Assembly: GCA_937899625.1 (NCBI GenBank)
Contig: CALCCB010000096.1
Coordinates: forward strand, 1 to 41,747
From: an uncultured Bacteroidota bacterium
GTDB lineage: Bacteria > Bacteroidota > Bacteroidia > Flavobacteriales_D > Crocinitomicaceae
Direction of reading: 5' to 3'
Length of the DNA stretch: 41,747 bases
A program made the translations under genes and the position numbers. This document shows positions 17,179 to 24,441 of this stretch, piece after piece. Numbering within the stretch: position 1 is the first letter of the stretch; every line of letters begins with the position of its first letter. Below the pieces are notes generated by a model. It was not told the DNA's origin. It saw only the letters and a list, made by a program, of their open reading frames with translations, and made no database searches.

Positions 17179-19521
17179 ATGAAAAAGAGCCTTCTGATCC
17201 TATTCCTGATCTTTTCAGGGATTACCTTTTCTCAACAAGTGAATACCGGTATCGTAATGGATAATTATTTTAGTGCGAATTGGGCGCACTTTAATCCATC
17301 CTCTATTGTAGACTCCAGAACTGAGCTTGGGTTAGTTTTCAACCTAAATACCAATTCGAATAGTAATTACTATAAAAAGGACTATTTGCTCTATGTTGGA
17401 GAGGAAGGTAAACTGATTGAAGGCAGGAAGAAAGGTTTTGAAACAAGTAGCTTCGACATTGATATAATTAACTTTAAATACGAGTTTGATCATTCCAATG
17501 CTGTTGGTTATTCGATGCGATACCGTTCTTTTAATGGGCAATGGGGTATTCCTCAGATCTGGAATGAAGCATCAGCTTTGAATTACCTTCAAAATGATAC
17601 GGTTCAAACAGGAGACCTCGGCAAATTCAATTTATCAGAATGTGATTTCACTGAACATGCGTTTACTTATGCACGTACGATTTATGATCAAGGAGAACGT
17701 TTGTTGAAAGCAGGAGCGACCTTTAAAGTTTTGAACGGTCTTAGCGCTAGATATTTTTATGCGAATGCAGGTACAATTGAATTTCCCTACGACAATTATG
17801 ACCTTGCAGTGATCAAAGACCTGGATGCAAGATTTGGTGAAAATTACGACGATGCTCAGATGAAATACAAAAACAGAGGTATCGGTTTTGACCTGGGAGT
17901 GACGTATGAAATTCGTCCGGATCACAATAAACAATATTATGATATGGACGGCGAAAAAGGATTGGTTCGTTATGACATTAATAAATACAAAATGAAATTT
18001 ACGGCATCAATCACTGATCTTGGATGGATTCGATTTATGCGCGATACCATCTATTCGAATTTCACGAATCCTTCTTCATATGTAAATGCAAGTAATCTGA
18101 TAAATAGCGGTGCAAATTTTGGTGCTTTTGGTCAAAATCCATACAACATCATCTATACCCAGATTCAGCAAAGTGGAACAAAGTCGGCAGAACAAGAAGA
18201 AAAATTCCGCATGAATCTTCCAACTACCTTGCATTTGGGTGGGGACTACCTGATTGACGAGATCCAACCGTTTAAAAAAGCAGATCTGTATGTGAGCTAT
18301 AACATGTCAATGCCGTTGATAGGTGCTTGGGATAAAACAAGAGTGAGCTATGTTTTTCTTCACACGGTTACCCCGAGAATTGAGAGCCAGAAATACAGTG
18401 TGATGATGCCACTGTCTCAAGATGGAACCGGGCATTGTTATGTTGGCCTTGCCGGTAGATATAGCTATAAATCGTATTCGGTTTATGGAGGAAGCAACAA
18501 TATGGGGATGATGTTTGGTAAGAAAGCATCATTGACCAGAAATTTCTTCTTTGGTTTTGCGTACAACATTCTATACACTGTACCAGCTGACAGAGATCTC
18601 GACAAGGTTTCAGATCGTATGGATAATTGCCCTGATGACAAGGGAACATGGGAGTTCAGAGGTTGTCCTGATACGGATGGGGACGGAATCATCGACAATG
18701 AGGATTATTGTATATACGATCCGGGGCCAGTTGAAACAAGAGGTTGTCCTGATACAGATGGTGATGGGATCATTGATATGAATGACATGTGTCCAGATGC
18801 ACCTGGTCTTGGGGTTCATTATGGATGTCCTGACCGAGATTTTGATGGTGTGATCGACGCTGCGGATCAGTGTCCGGATGTTCCAGGAATCGAATTGAAC
18901 AATGGATGTCCGTTTGAAAATCCGGGATGTTGTATGGATAATGATGGTGACGGAGTTTCAAATAACGTTGACAAATGTCCGGATCATGCTGGCTCTGTCT
19001 ACAACGATGGTTGTCCGGTAGATCAGTCGAATATCGACAAGATCAATTTACAAGACAAGAAGGAGGAGCTTGATCCGAATCATACGGGTGAGCAAATCAG
19101 AGTGATCGGAAAGAATGACACCATCCGCAATTTATTTACTTCAAAAGCGGAACTCAATAAGATGATCTCGAAAAAGAATGTGATCAAAGACATGAGTGTA
19201 TTCTTCGAACATGACCAGTCCAACATCTCTACAACAGAGCATCAGTCTTTAATGAAATTTGTAGATGATTATTTGAAAGACAAGTCGGTTTCGATCATGG
19301 TGGTTGGTTACACAGATCGCGATGGTAGTCTTGACTATAACCTTGTGCTTTCCAGGAAAAGAGCAGAGACAGTGATGCGAAAACTGGTCGACGCCGGTTT
19401 CCCGGAGAATAAGATCACAGTATACTATTATGGAGAGACCAAGTCGCTTCATAAAGGCTCCTACACAGAAGAACAAAAACGTCAGGACAGAAGGGTAGAT
19501 ATCAAGATCATTAAGGAATAA
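17179..19521 (+). CDS. Outer-membrane protein: DUF5723-like barrel, TSP3 repeats, OmpA domain
   Basis: A 780-residue envelope protein. Signal peptide MKKSLLILFLIFSGITFSQ. Residues about 20-465 look like a beta-barrel region of the DUF5723 type found in Bacteroidota, with alternating aromatic strands and the start NTGIVMDNYFSANWAHFNPS. About 470-615 holds five calcium-binding thrombospondin type 3 repeats (DTDGDGIID type, each with paired CP/GC cysteines). The C-terminal OmpA domain (about 665-780: MSVFFEHDQSNISTTEHQS, VVGYTDRDGSLDYNLVLSRKRAETV, QDRRVDIKI) should bind peptidoglycan. The protein thus probably anchors the outer membrane to the wall, with the repeats as a calcium-stiffened linker. 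The TTG at 17158 is rejected as a start. No partner gene is adjacent, so any T9SS or gliding link is only a guess. Confidence 0.85.
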   Translation: MKKSLLILFLIFSGITFSQQVNTGIVMDNYFSANWAHFNPSSIVDSRTELGLVFNLNTNSNSNYYKKDYLLYVGEEGKLIEGRKKGFETSSFDIDIINFKYEFDHSNAVGYSMRYRSFNGQWGIPQIWNEASALNYLQNDTVQTGDLGKFNLSECDFTEHAFTYARTIYDQGERLLKAGATFKVLNGLSARYFYANAGTIEFPYDNYDLAVIKDLDARFGENYDDAQMKYKNRGIGFDLGVTYEIRPDHNKQYYDMDGEKGLVRYDINKYKMKFTASITDLGWIRFMRDTIYSNFTNPSSYVNASNLINSGANFGAFGQNPYNIIYTQIQQSGTKSAEQEEKFRMNLPTTLHLGGDYLIDEIQPFKKADLYVSYNMSMPLIGAWDKTRVSYVFLHTVTPRIESQKYSVMMPLSQDGTGHCYVGLAGRYSYKSYSVYGGSNNMGMMFGKKASLTRNFFFGFAYNILYTVPADRDLDKVSDRMDNCPDDKGTWEFRGCPDTDGDGIIDNEDYCIYDPGPVETRGCPDTDGDGIIDMNDMCPDAPGLGVHYGCPDRDFDGVIDAADQCPDVPGIELNNGCPFENPGCCMDNDGDGVSNNVDKCPDHAGSVYNDGCPVDQSNIDKINLQDKKEELDPNHTGEQIRVIGKNDTIRNLFTSKAELNKMISKKNVIKDMSVFFEHDQSNISTTEHQSLMKFVDDYLKDKSVSIMVVGYTDRDGSLDYNLVLSRKRAETVMRKLVDAGFPENKITVYYYGETKSLHKGSYTEEQKRQDRRVDIKIIKE

Positions 19522-19547
19522 TCTTCTTCTGTTTTCGGTGAATTGAT

Positions 19548-19555
19548 TACTTTTA
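19548..19555 (+). promoter_or_regulatory. Candidate -7 element for the cystathionine gamma-synthase-like operon
   Basis: TACTTTTA matches TAnnTTTG except the last base and ends 19 nt before the ATG at 19574, the same distance as the stronger examples in this window. Confidence 0.35.
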
Positions 19556-19573
19556 GGGCCAAAGTTCGAAAAG

Positions 19574-20713
19574 ATGAAATTTGGTACAAAAGCAATCCAT
19601 GCCGGTGTTCACCCGGATGAGTCTACAGGGGCGATCATGACCCCAATTTATCAAACCTCGACGTATGTTCAGGAAGCACCTGGAGTAAATAAAGGATATG
19701 GTTATGCGCGTGGTAAGAACCCTACCCGTGAGGCACTTCAGGACAATATTGCGGCTCTTGAAAATGGAAAACATTGTGTTTGTTTCAGTAGTGGGGTTGC
19801 TGCCACAGATGCCGTATTAAAAATGTTGAAACCGGGTGATGAGGTGATCACCGGAGACGATCTTTATGGCGGAACTTATCGTCTTTTCACGAAGATCTAT
19901 GAGAGGTTTGGGATCAAATTTCACTTCATTGATCTGACGAATGCAGAAAACGCAAGAAATTACATCAACGAGAATACACGGTTGATCTGGGCAGAAACGC
20001 CTACCAATCCGACCATGCAGATCATTGATATTGCTGCAGTCGCAGCGATTGCAAAGGAAAAAGGGTTGATCATGGTGGCGGATAACACTTTTGCCTCACC
20101 TTATCTTCAGAACCCATTAGACCTTGGAGCTGACATAGTGATGCATTCTGTAACGAAATATCTTGGAGGACACTCTGATGTGGTAATGGGTGCTTTGATC
20201 ACCAATGATCCTAAAATCCATGAGCAATTGTATTTTATTTTGAACAGTTCAGGTGCTAATCCTGGTCCAATGGATTCATTCCTTGTGCTTCGAGGGATCA
20301 AAACGCTGCACTTAAGAATGGAAAGACATTGCTTTAACGGTAGAAAGATCGCTGAATTTTTAAAGAATCATCCAAAGATCGAAAAGGTATACTGGCCTGG
20401 TTTTCCAGAACATCCGAATCATGAGATCGCTAAAAAGCAAATGCGTGATTTTGGTGGAATGATTTCCATTGTTTTGAAAGATAAGTCGATCGAGAATACC
20501 TTCAAAATTGCGTCGAGCTTTAAAGTTTTCTCACTGGCTGAGTCGTTAGGAGGAGTTGAATCATTGATCAATCACCCGGCAACAATGACCCATGCTTCAA
20601 TTCCAAAGGAAGAAAGAGAAAAATCAGGGGTGGTAGATAACCTTTTGAGATTGAGTGTTGGAGTGGAAGACGTCGAGGATCTAATCGCTGATCTTGAACA
20701 GGCATTGGCTTAA
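19574..20713 (+). CDS. Cystathionine gamma-synthase / gamma-lyase family PLP enzyme
   Basis: A 379-residue Cys/Met-metabolism PLP enzyme. The Schiff-base lysine is K195 in HSVTKYLGGHSD. Other family marks are TKAIHAGVHPDESTGAIMTP, TSTYVQEAP...YGYARGKNPTREALQ, SSGVAATDAVLKML, the ring-stacking tyrosine region GDDLYGGTYRLF, AETPTNPTMQIIDI and the C-terminal LAESLGGVESLINHPATMTHAS. The length is normal. It either makes cystathionine from an activated homoserine and cysteine or cleaves it (gamma-lyase); sequence alone does not separate these well, and I favour a synthase/lyase over methionine gamma-lyase. It is first in a tight run with a TrkA protein (9-bp gap) and an SDR enzyme, which suggests one transcript although the functions seem unrelated. 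Confidence 0.9.
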   Translation: MKFGTKAIHAGVHPDESTGAIMTPIYQTSTYVQEAPGVNKGYGYARGKNPTREALQDNIAALENGKHCVCFSSGVAATDAVLKMLKPGDEVITGDDLYGGTYRLFTKIYERFGIKFHFIDLTNAENARNYINENTRLIWAETPTNPTMQIIDIAAVAAIAKEKGLIMVADNTFASPYLQNPLDLGADIVMHSVTKYLGGHSDVVMGALITNDPKIHEQLYFILNSSGANPGPMDSFLVLRGIKTLHLRMERHCFNGRKIAEFLKNHPKIEKVYWPGFPEHPNHEIAKKQMRDFGGMISIVLKDKSIENTFKIASSFKVFSLAESLGGVESLINHPATMTHASIPKEEREKSGVVDNLLRLSVGVEDVEDLIADLEQALA

Positions 20714-20722
20714 ATTTGAATC

Positions 20723-21421
20723 ATGAAGCATAGTAAATTTGCAGTTATTGGAGTTGGACGATACGGTCTGACAATCGCAAAACGTCTTGCAGAGAAAGGC
20801 GCTCAGGTTTTCGCCTTTGACAATAGCGAGGAAAAGATCGAGACGATCAAGGATGATGTCGCTTTTGCTGTTACTCTTGATTCAACGGATATTAGAGCCT
20901 TGCAATCTCAGAATATTGATGAGATGGATGCGGTCGTAGTGGCAATTGGAGAAAATTTCGAGGCCACGATCCTTACCTCAGTTCATTTAATGGATCTTGG
21001 TGTAAAAAGAATTATTGCCAGGGCAAATGGTTCGCACCAGAAACTGATCCTTGAAAAAATGGGGATCACTGAGATCCTTACACCGGAAGAGGAGGTTGCA
21101 CAAGTTGTTCGCGAAAAGTTGATCAACCCAAGCATCATATCTTTCTTGCAATTGCCAGATGATCATGAGATCGCTGAGATCGTTGCCCCTAAAGGCTGTA
21201 TAGGAAGGAATCTGGATCAGATCGAATTCAGAAATCGCTATGAGCTAACGCTGGTAACGATCAAACGACTTTACGAGGTAGACAAGAACGGTACCCAATG
21301 CACGGAGCAACACGTAATTGGTGTCCCTAAATCTGATACTGTTATTAAAGAAGGAGATACACTTGTTGTCTTCGGAACGGCACGAAACGTTCAGCGTTTT
21401 ATGGATATAAATGTTTCGTAA
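20723..21421 (+). CDS. TrkA/KtrA-family K+ channel regulatory RCK protein
   Basis: A 232-residue cytoplasmic gating subunit for a K+ uptake system. The RCK_N Rossmann domain (about 4-125) has the nucleotide loop VIGVGRYG and the ribose-binding acid in FAFDNSEEK, followed by LDSTDIRALQ and AIGENFEATILTSVHL. An RCK_C domain (about 140-228) follows (IVAPKGCIGRNLDQIEFRNR, VIKEGDTLVVFG). It binds NAD(H) or ATP/ADP in known relatives and controls a TrkH/KtrB pore. The single-repeat size fits KtrA rather than the double-length TrkA. No pore gene is in this window, so the partner must lie elsewhere. It starts 9 bp after the PLP enzyme, and its stop overlaps the next start by one base (TAATG). Confidence 0.9.
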   Translation: MKHSKFAVIGVGRYGLTIAKRLAEKGAQVFAFDNSEEKIETIKDDVAFAVTLDSTDIRALQSQNIDEMDAVVVAIGENFEATILTSVHLMDLGVKRIIARANGSHQKLILEKMGITEILTPEEEVAQVVREKLINPSIISFLQLPDDHEIAEIVAPKGCIGRNLDQIEFRNRYELTLVTIKRLYEVDKNGTQCTEQHVIGVPKSDTVIKEGDTLVVFGTARNVQRFMDINVS

Positions 21422-22119
21422 TGCAGGTTGTGATCACGGGTGTTTCGGGGGGAATTGGTAAAGCACTTGCCGAGTATTACCTTGAAAAAGGAAATCAAGT
21501 GATCGGAATCGGAAGAAACAACACGATCGATCATGATCATTTTCATTTTGTAACCTGTGACTTAAGGGATCTTGACAAGGTTAAAAATCTGGATTTAAAT
21601 CTTTCAGATGAGCCGATCTTATTGATCAACAATGCGGGTGTTCTTGGCAAAGTGAGAAGAACCGTTGACCAGGACATTGAATCCCTTCAGGAAGTTTTTG
21701 AAGTAAATGTTCTCGCCGCCATGATCATGACTGGAAAAATGGCGGCGCTTGAAAATCAATTGACCATAGTAAACATCAGTTCTGGGGCGGGCAAAAACCC
21801 AATCCCTTCCTGGGGAGCTTATTGCGCTTCAAAGGCCGCATTGGACATGTTTTCCAAAGTTTTCTATCTTGAAGAACAGGAGAGAGGCAGAAACACCAAA
21901 GTGTATTCCATTGCACCTGGAGTGGTCGATACCAAGATGCAAACTACGATTAGAGCTGTGGATGAAGAGAATTTTTCTCAGAAACAACGGTTTGTCGACT
22001 TAAAAAATATGGGCCAATTGTCTAATGTCAAAGAGGTTGCCCGAAAAATTCATCGGATGCTATCCTTAGCCTTCAACGAGGAAATGATCATTTGCTCCGT
22101 TCGAGATCTGGTCGATTGA
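21421..22119 (+). CDS. SDR-family NAD(P)-dependent oxidoreductase
   Basis: A classical short-chain dehydrogenase of 232 residues. The cofactor loop is TGVSGGIGKA, the NNAG motif appears as NNAGVLG, and the catalytic set is the serine in NISSGAGKNP with YCASK (Y-x-x-x-K). The region after it (IAPGVVDTKMQ) is typical. The basic IGRNNT after the second strand suggests NADP(H) preference. The overall pattern resembles sepiapterin reductase/benzil reductase-like SDRs ((S)-benzoin forming), but the substrate is not certain. Translation is coupled to the TrkA gene by the TAATG overlap. About 105 bp without a gene follow, with no clear hairpin and no perfect -7 element. Confidence 0.87.
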   Translation: MQVVITGVSGGIGKALAEYYLEKGNQVIGIGRNNTIDHDHFHFVTCDLRDLDKVKNLDLNLSDEPILLINNAGVLGKVRRTVDQDIESLQEVFEVNVLAAMIMTGKMAALENQLTIVNISSGAGKNPIPSWGAYCASKAALDMFSKVFYLEEQERGRNTKVYSIAPGVVDTKMQTTIRAVDEENFSQKQRFVDLKNMGQLSNVKEVARKIHRMLSLAFNEEMIICSVRDLVD

Positions 22120-22224
22120 TTTTACCATTCAACCAGCAATTTGACCTTTTATTTATAATCTTTATAAATTGCGCAAACCATTTTGTATATTCATGCGTTT
22201 TAAAACTACAGAAACTAGAAAATC

Positions 22225-24381
22225 ATGAAGAAAACTACCCTTTTTACTCTCTTTTTGATGTTTACCGGAATTCTCTCTGCTCAGGCACCGGCACGTCAAT
22301 TGGATAAGCAAAACATGCGCGAAGGTGAATCAATTGAGTACTGTCACACCCATAAAAAAATGGTTGAATTGCTTAAAGATCCTGCAATGTTGGCTATTTA
22401 TGAGCAAGAACAACAAAATGAATTATTGAACAAAGGAAAAGACGTTGCACCTAAAGCAACAGTGTACAAAATACCTGTTGTATTCCACGTACTTCATAAT
22501 GGTGGCGTTGAAAACATTTCTGACGAGCAGATCTATGATGCAATGGAAGTGATCAATAGAGACTATCGCAGACTGAATGCGGATGCGAATAATGTCCATG
22601 CTGATTTTCAGGGAATGCCAGCTGATATTGAGATCGAATTCGTTCTGGCAACAAAGGCACCGAATGGAACGTGCTTCAAAGGGATAACAAGAACGCTATC
22701 AGCAATGTCCTATAATGGAGATAATGGTAACGCTCAGGTGAATGCTATTGTTTCCGGAAATGATGTTTACAATGGGCAGTGGCCAGGTAATAAATATATG
22801 AATATTTTCGTGTGTGGTGATATTGGCGGTGCAGCGGGCTATACTTACAAACCAGCTTTTGGTGGTACAGGAATGAGCAACGGAATTTGGGTTTTGCACA
22901 GCTATGTTGGTAGAATTGGTACATCATCTGAAGGAACAAGCCGAACGTTGACACATGAAGCTGGTCATTGGTTAAATCTTGACCATACTTGGGGAGGAAA
23001 CAATAATCCAGGTAATACTTCTAGTTGTGGAACAGATGATAACGTGCAGGATACTCCAACATGCATTGGGGTTCAGTCATGTGCGATGAATTCAAATACT
23101 TGTACAACTGATAATGCCTATTGGGGGTTTGATATTAGAGACAACGTTGAGAATTACATGGATTATTCATATTGTTCTAAAATGTTTACTGAAGGTCAAA
23201 GAACTAGAATGAGAAATGCAATCGTTTCTTCTTCCGGTGGACGAAATAATTTATGGACCACTAACAATCTTCAGCAAACAGGAGCAGATGGGAATTTGTA
23301 TTTGTGCAAAGCAGATTTCTATGCAGACAGAACGACAATTTGTGTTGGTGATGTAGTGAACTTTAATGACGACTCATATAATGTTGTAACTGGCTGGAAC
23401 TGGACTTTTACCGGAGGATCTCCTGCTTCTTCAACAGATCAAAACCCTTCAGTGACATACAATTCTCCAGGGCTCTACACAGTTAATCTTTCTTCAACCG
23501 ATGGTACAACTAGTGATTCAGAAGTAAAAACAGCATACATCAGAGTTTTACCGGAGTCTTCGTCAATTCCTTTCCTTGAAGGATTCGAGTCATACACTTC
23601 ATTAACAAGTCAGGAAAATTGGGAAGTTGAGAATTTTAATAATAACAATGCGTTTACTCTTGAGTCTAATTTTGGTCATACAGGTACTAAATGTGTGAAG
23701 CTTATGAACTATGGACAAGCAGTAGGAAGTTCAGATGAATTGATCTCTTCGCCAGTTGATCTTTCAAGTATTACATCCGCAGTTACCTTAAGTTTCCGAT
23801 ACGCATACCGTAAGAAGACATCTTCAGATGTCGAATGGTTAAAAGTATATGTAACGGGAGACTGCGGAGACAGCTGGATCCAGCGTAAGACATTAAGTGG
23901 AAATTCACTTTCGTCATTGACATCGACAACTTCTTGGTCTCCTGCGTCAATCAGTGACTGGGTAACTGTTCACATGACTAACGTTACTTCAACTTACTGG
24001 GTAGACAACTTCAGATACAAGTTCCGCTTTGAAAGTGATGGAGGAAATAATTTCTACCTTGATAACATCAATATATACCCAGGATCCCCTTCCGATAACC
24101 TTGTAGTAGGTATCGCTGAAGAAGGTGAGTTTGCTGATTTGGCTTTGTATCCAAATCCGGTCGATGCGGAAGTGAACCTAAGATTTACTGTGAGTAACGC
24201 ACAGCAAATGGTGATCATTGTAAATGACATCACAGGAAAGCATGTGAAGGACGTTTTGGTGAATGCTGCAGCTGGCACTAACCTGGTAATGATGGATACG
24301 AATGAATTATCTTCCGGGTCTTACTTTATGACGATTTCAAATGGTGATATCGCTCAGACCATGAAGTTTGTTATTCAGTAA
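22225..24381 (+). CDS. Secreted M43-type (cytophagalysin) zinc metalloprotease with T9SS tail, copy 1
   Basis: A 718-residue exported protease. Signal peptide MKKTTLFTLFLMFTGILSAQ, a short propeptide, and a metzincin catalytic domain (about 70-350). Zinc site HEAGHWLNLDH: H244, E245 (catalytic), H248, H254. The asparagine in place of the usual glycine (N251) also occurs in cytophagalysin-type members, so it should not inactivate the enzyme. The Met-turn lies in NYMDYSYCSKMF. Next come a PKD-like domain (about 358-440), a MAM/choice-of-anchor-J-like beta-sandwich (about 448-625) and a T9SS sorting domain (about 640-718: LALYPNPVDAEVNLRF...GSYFMTISNGDIAQTMKFVI). It should be secreted or surface-attached and degrade protein outside the cell. 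A paralogue with the same architecture follows after a terminator. The start is the only one with a signal peptide. Confidence 0.92.
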   Translation: MKKTTLFTLFLMFTGILSAQAPARQLDKQNMREGESIEYCHTHKKMVELLKDPAMLAIYEQEQQNELLNKGKDVAPKATVYKIPVVFHVLHNGGVENISDEQIYDAMEVINRDYRRLNADANNVHADFQGMPADIEIEFVLATKAPNGTCFKGITRTLSAMSYNGDNGNAQVNAIVSGNDVYNGQWPGNKYMNIFVCGDIGGAAGYTYKPAFGGTGMSNGIWVLHSYVGRIGTSSEGTSRTLTHEAGHWLNLDHTWGGNNNPGNTSSCGTDDNVQDTPTCIGVQSCAMNSNTCTTDNAYWGFDIRDNVENYMDYSYCSKMFTEGQRTRMRNAIVSSSGGRNNLWTTNNLQQTGADGNLYLCKADFYADRTTICVGDVVNFNDDSYNVVTGWNWTFTGGSPASSTDQNPSVTYNSPGLYTVNLSSTDGTTSDSEVKTAYIRVLPESSSIPFLEGFESYTSLTSQENWEVENFNNNNAFTLESNFGHTGTKCVKLMNYGQAVGSSDELISSPVDLSSITSAVTLSFRYAYRKKTSSDVEWLKVYVTGDCGDSWIQRKTLSGNSLSSLTSTTSWSPASISDWVTVHMTNVTSTYWVDNFRYKFRFESDGGNNFYLDNINIYPGSPSDNLVVGIAEEGEFADLALYPNPVDAEVNLRFTVSNAQQMVIIVNDITGKHVKDVLVNAAAGTNLVMMDTNELSSGSYFMTISNGDIAQTMKFVIQ
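24028..24077 (+). repeat. 50-bp near-identical repeat shared with the neighbouring protease gene, copy 1
   Basis: This 50-bp block differs at one base from 26251-26300. It encodes FESDGGNNFYLDNINIY at the end of the MAM-like domain. DNA just upstream encodes nearly the same protein but differs at many synonymous sites, so the match here exceeds the local background. Confidence 0.85.
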
Positions 24382-24400
24382 TACTAATAAAACAAATATC

Positions 24401-24434
24401 AGTAAAGCCTCCTACGTGAGGCTTTACTTTATTT
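24401..24434 (+). terminator. Intrinsic terminator between the two proteases
   Basis: A perfect 11-bp stem (24401-24411 with 24418-24428), a 6-nt loop and a T-rich tail, lying 20 bp after the first protease stop and just before the second start. The two protease genes are therefore probably transcribed separately or with partial read-through. Confidence 0.85.
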
Positions 24435-24441
24435 TATAAAT

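Noticed and set aside
18610-18819. Open frames on both strands across the TSP3 repeats
   Set aside because: They come from the repetitive Asp/Gly-rich coding sequence read in other frames; no start context and no family resemblance.
22140-22175. Repeated TTTATAA in the gap before the first protease, as an operator or palindrome
   Set aside because: It is a short AT-rich direct repeat, not a true inverted repeat; expected by chance in such sequence.
22092-22307. Small open frame bridging the SDR end and the first protease start
   Set aside because: It overlaps two well supported genes in other frames and has no recognisable protein features.
22951-22983. Inactive protease because the HExxHxxGxxH glycine is replaced by asparagine
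   Set aside because: HExxHWLNLxH is a known form in cytophagalysin-type M43 proteins, and all zinc ligands and the catalytic Glu are present.
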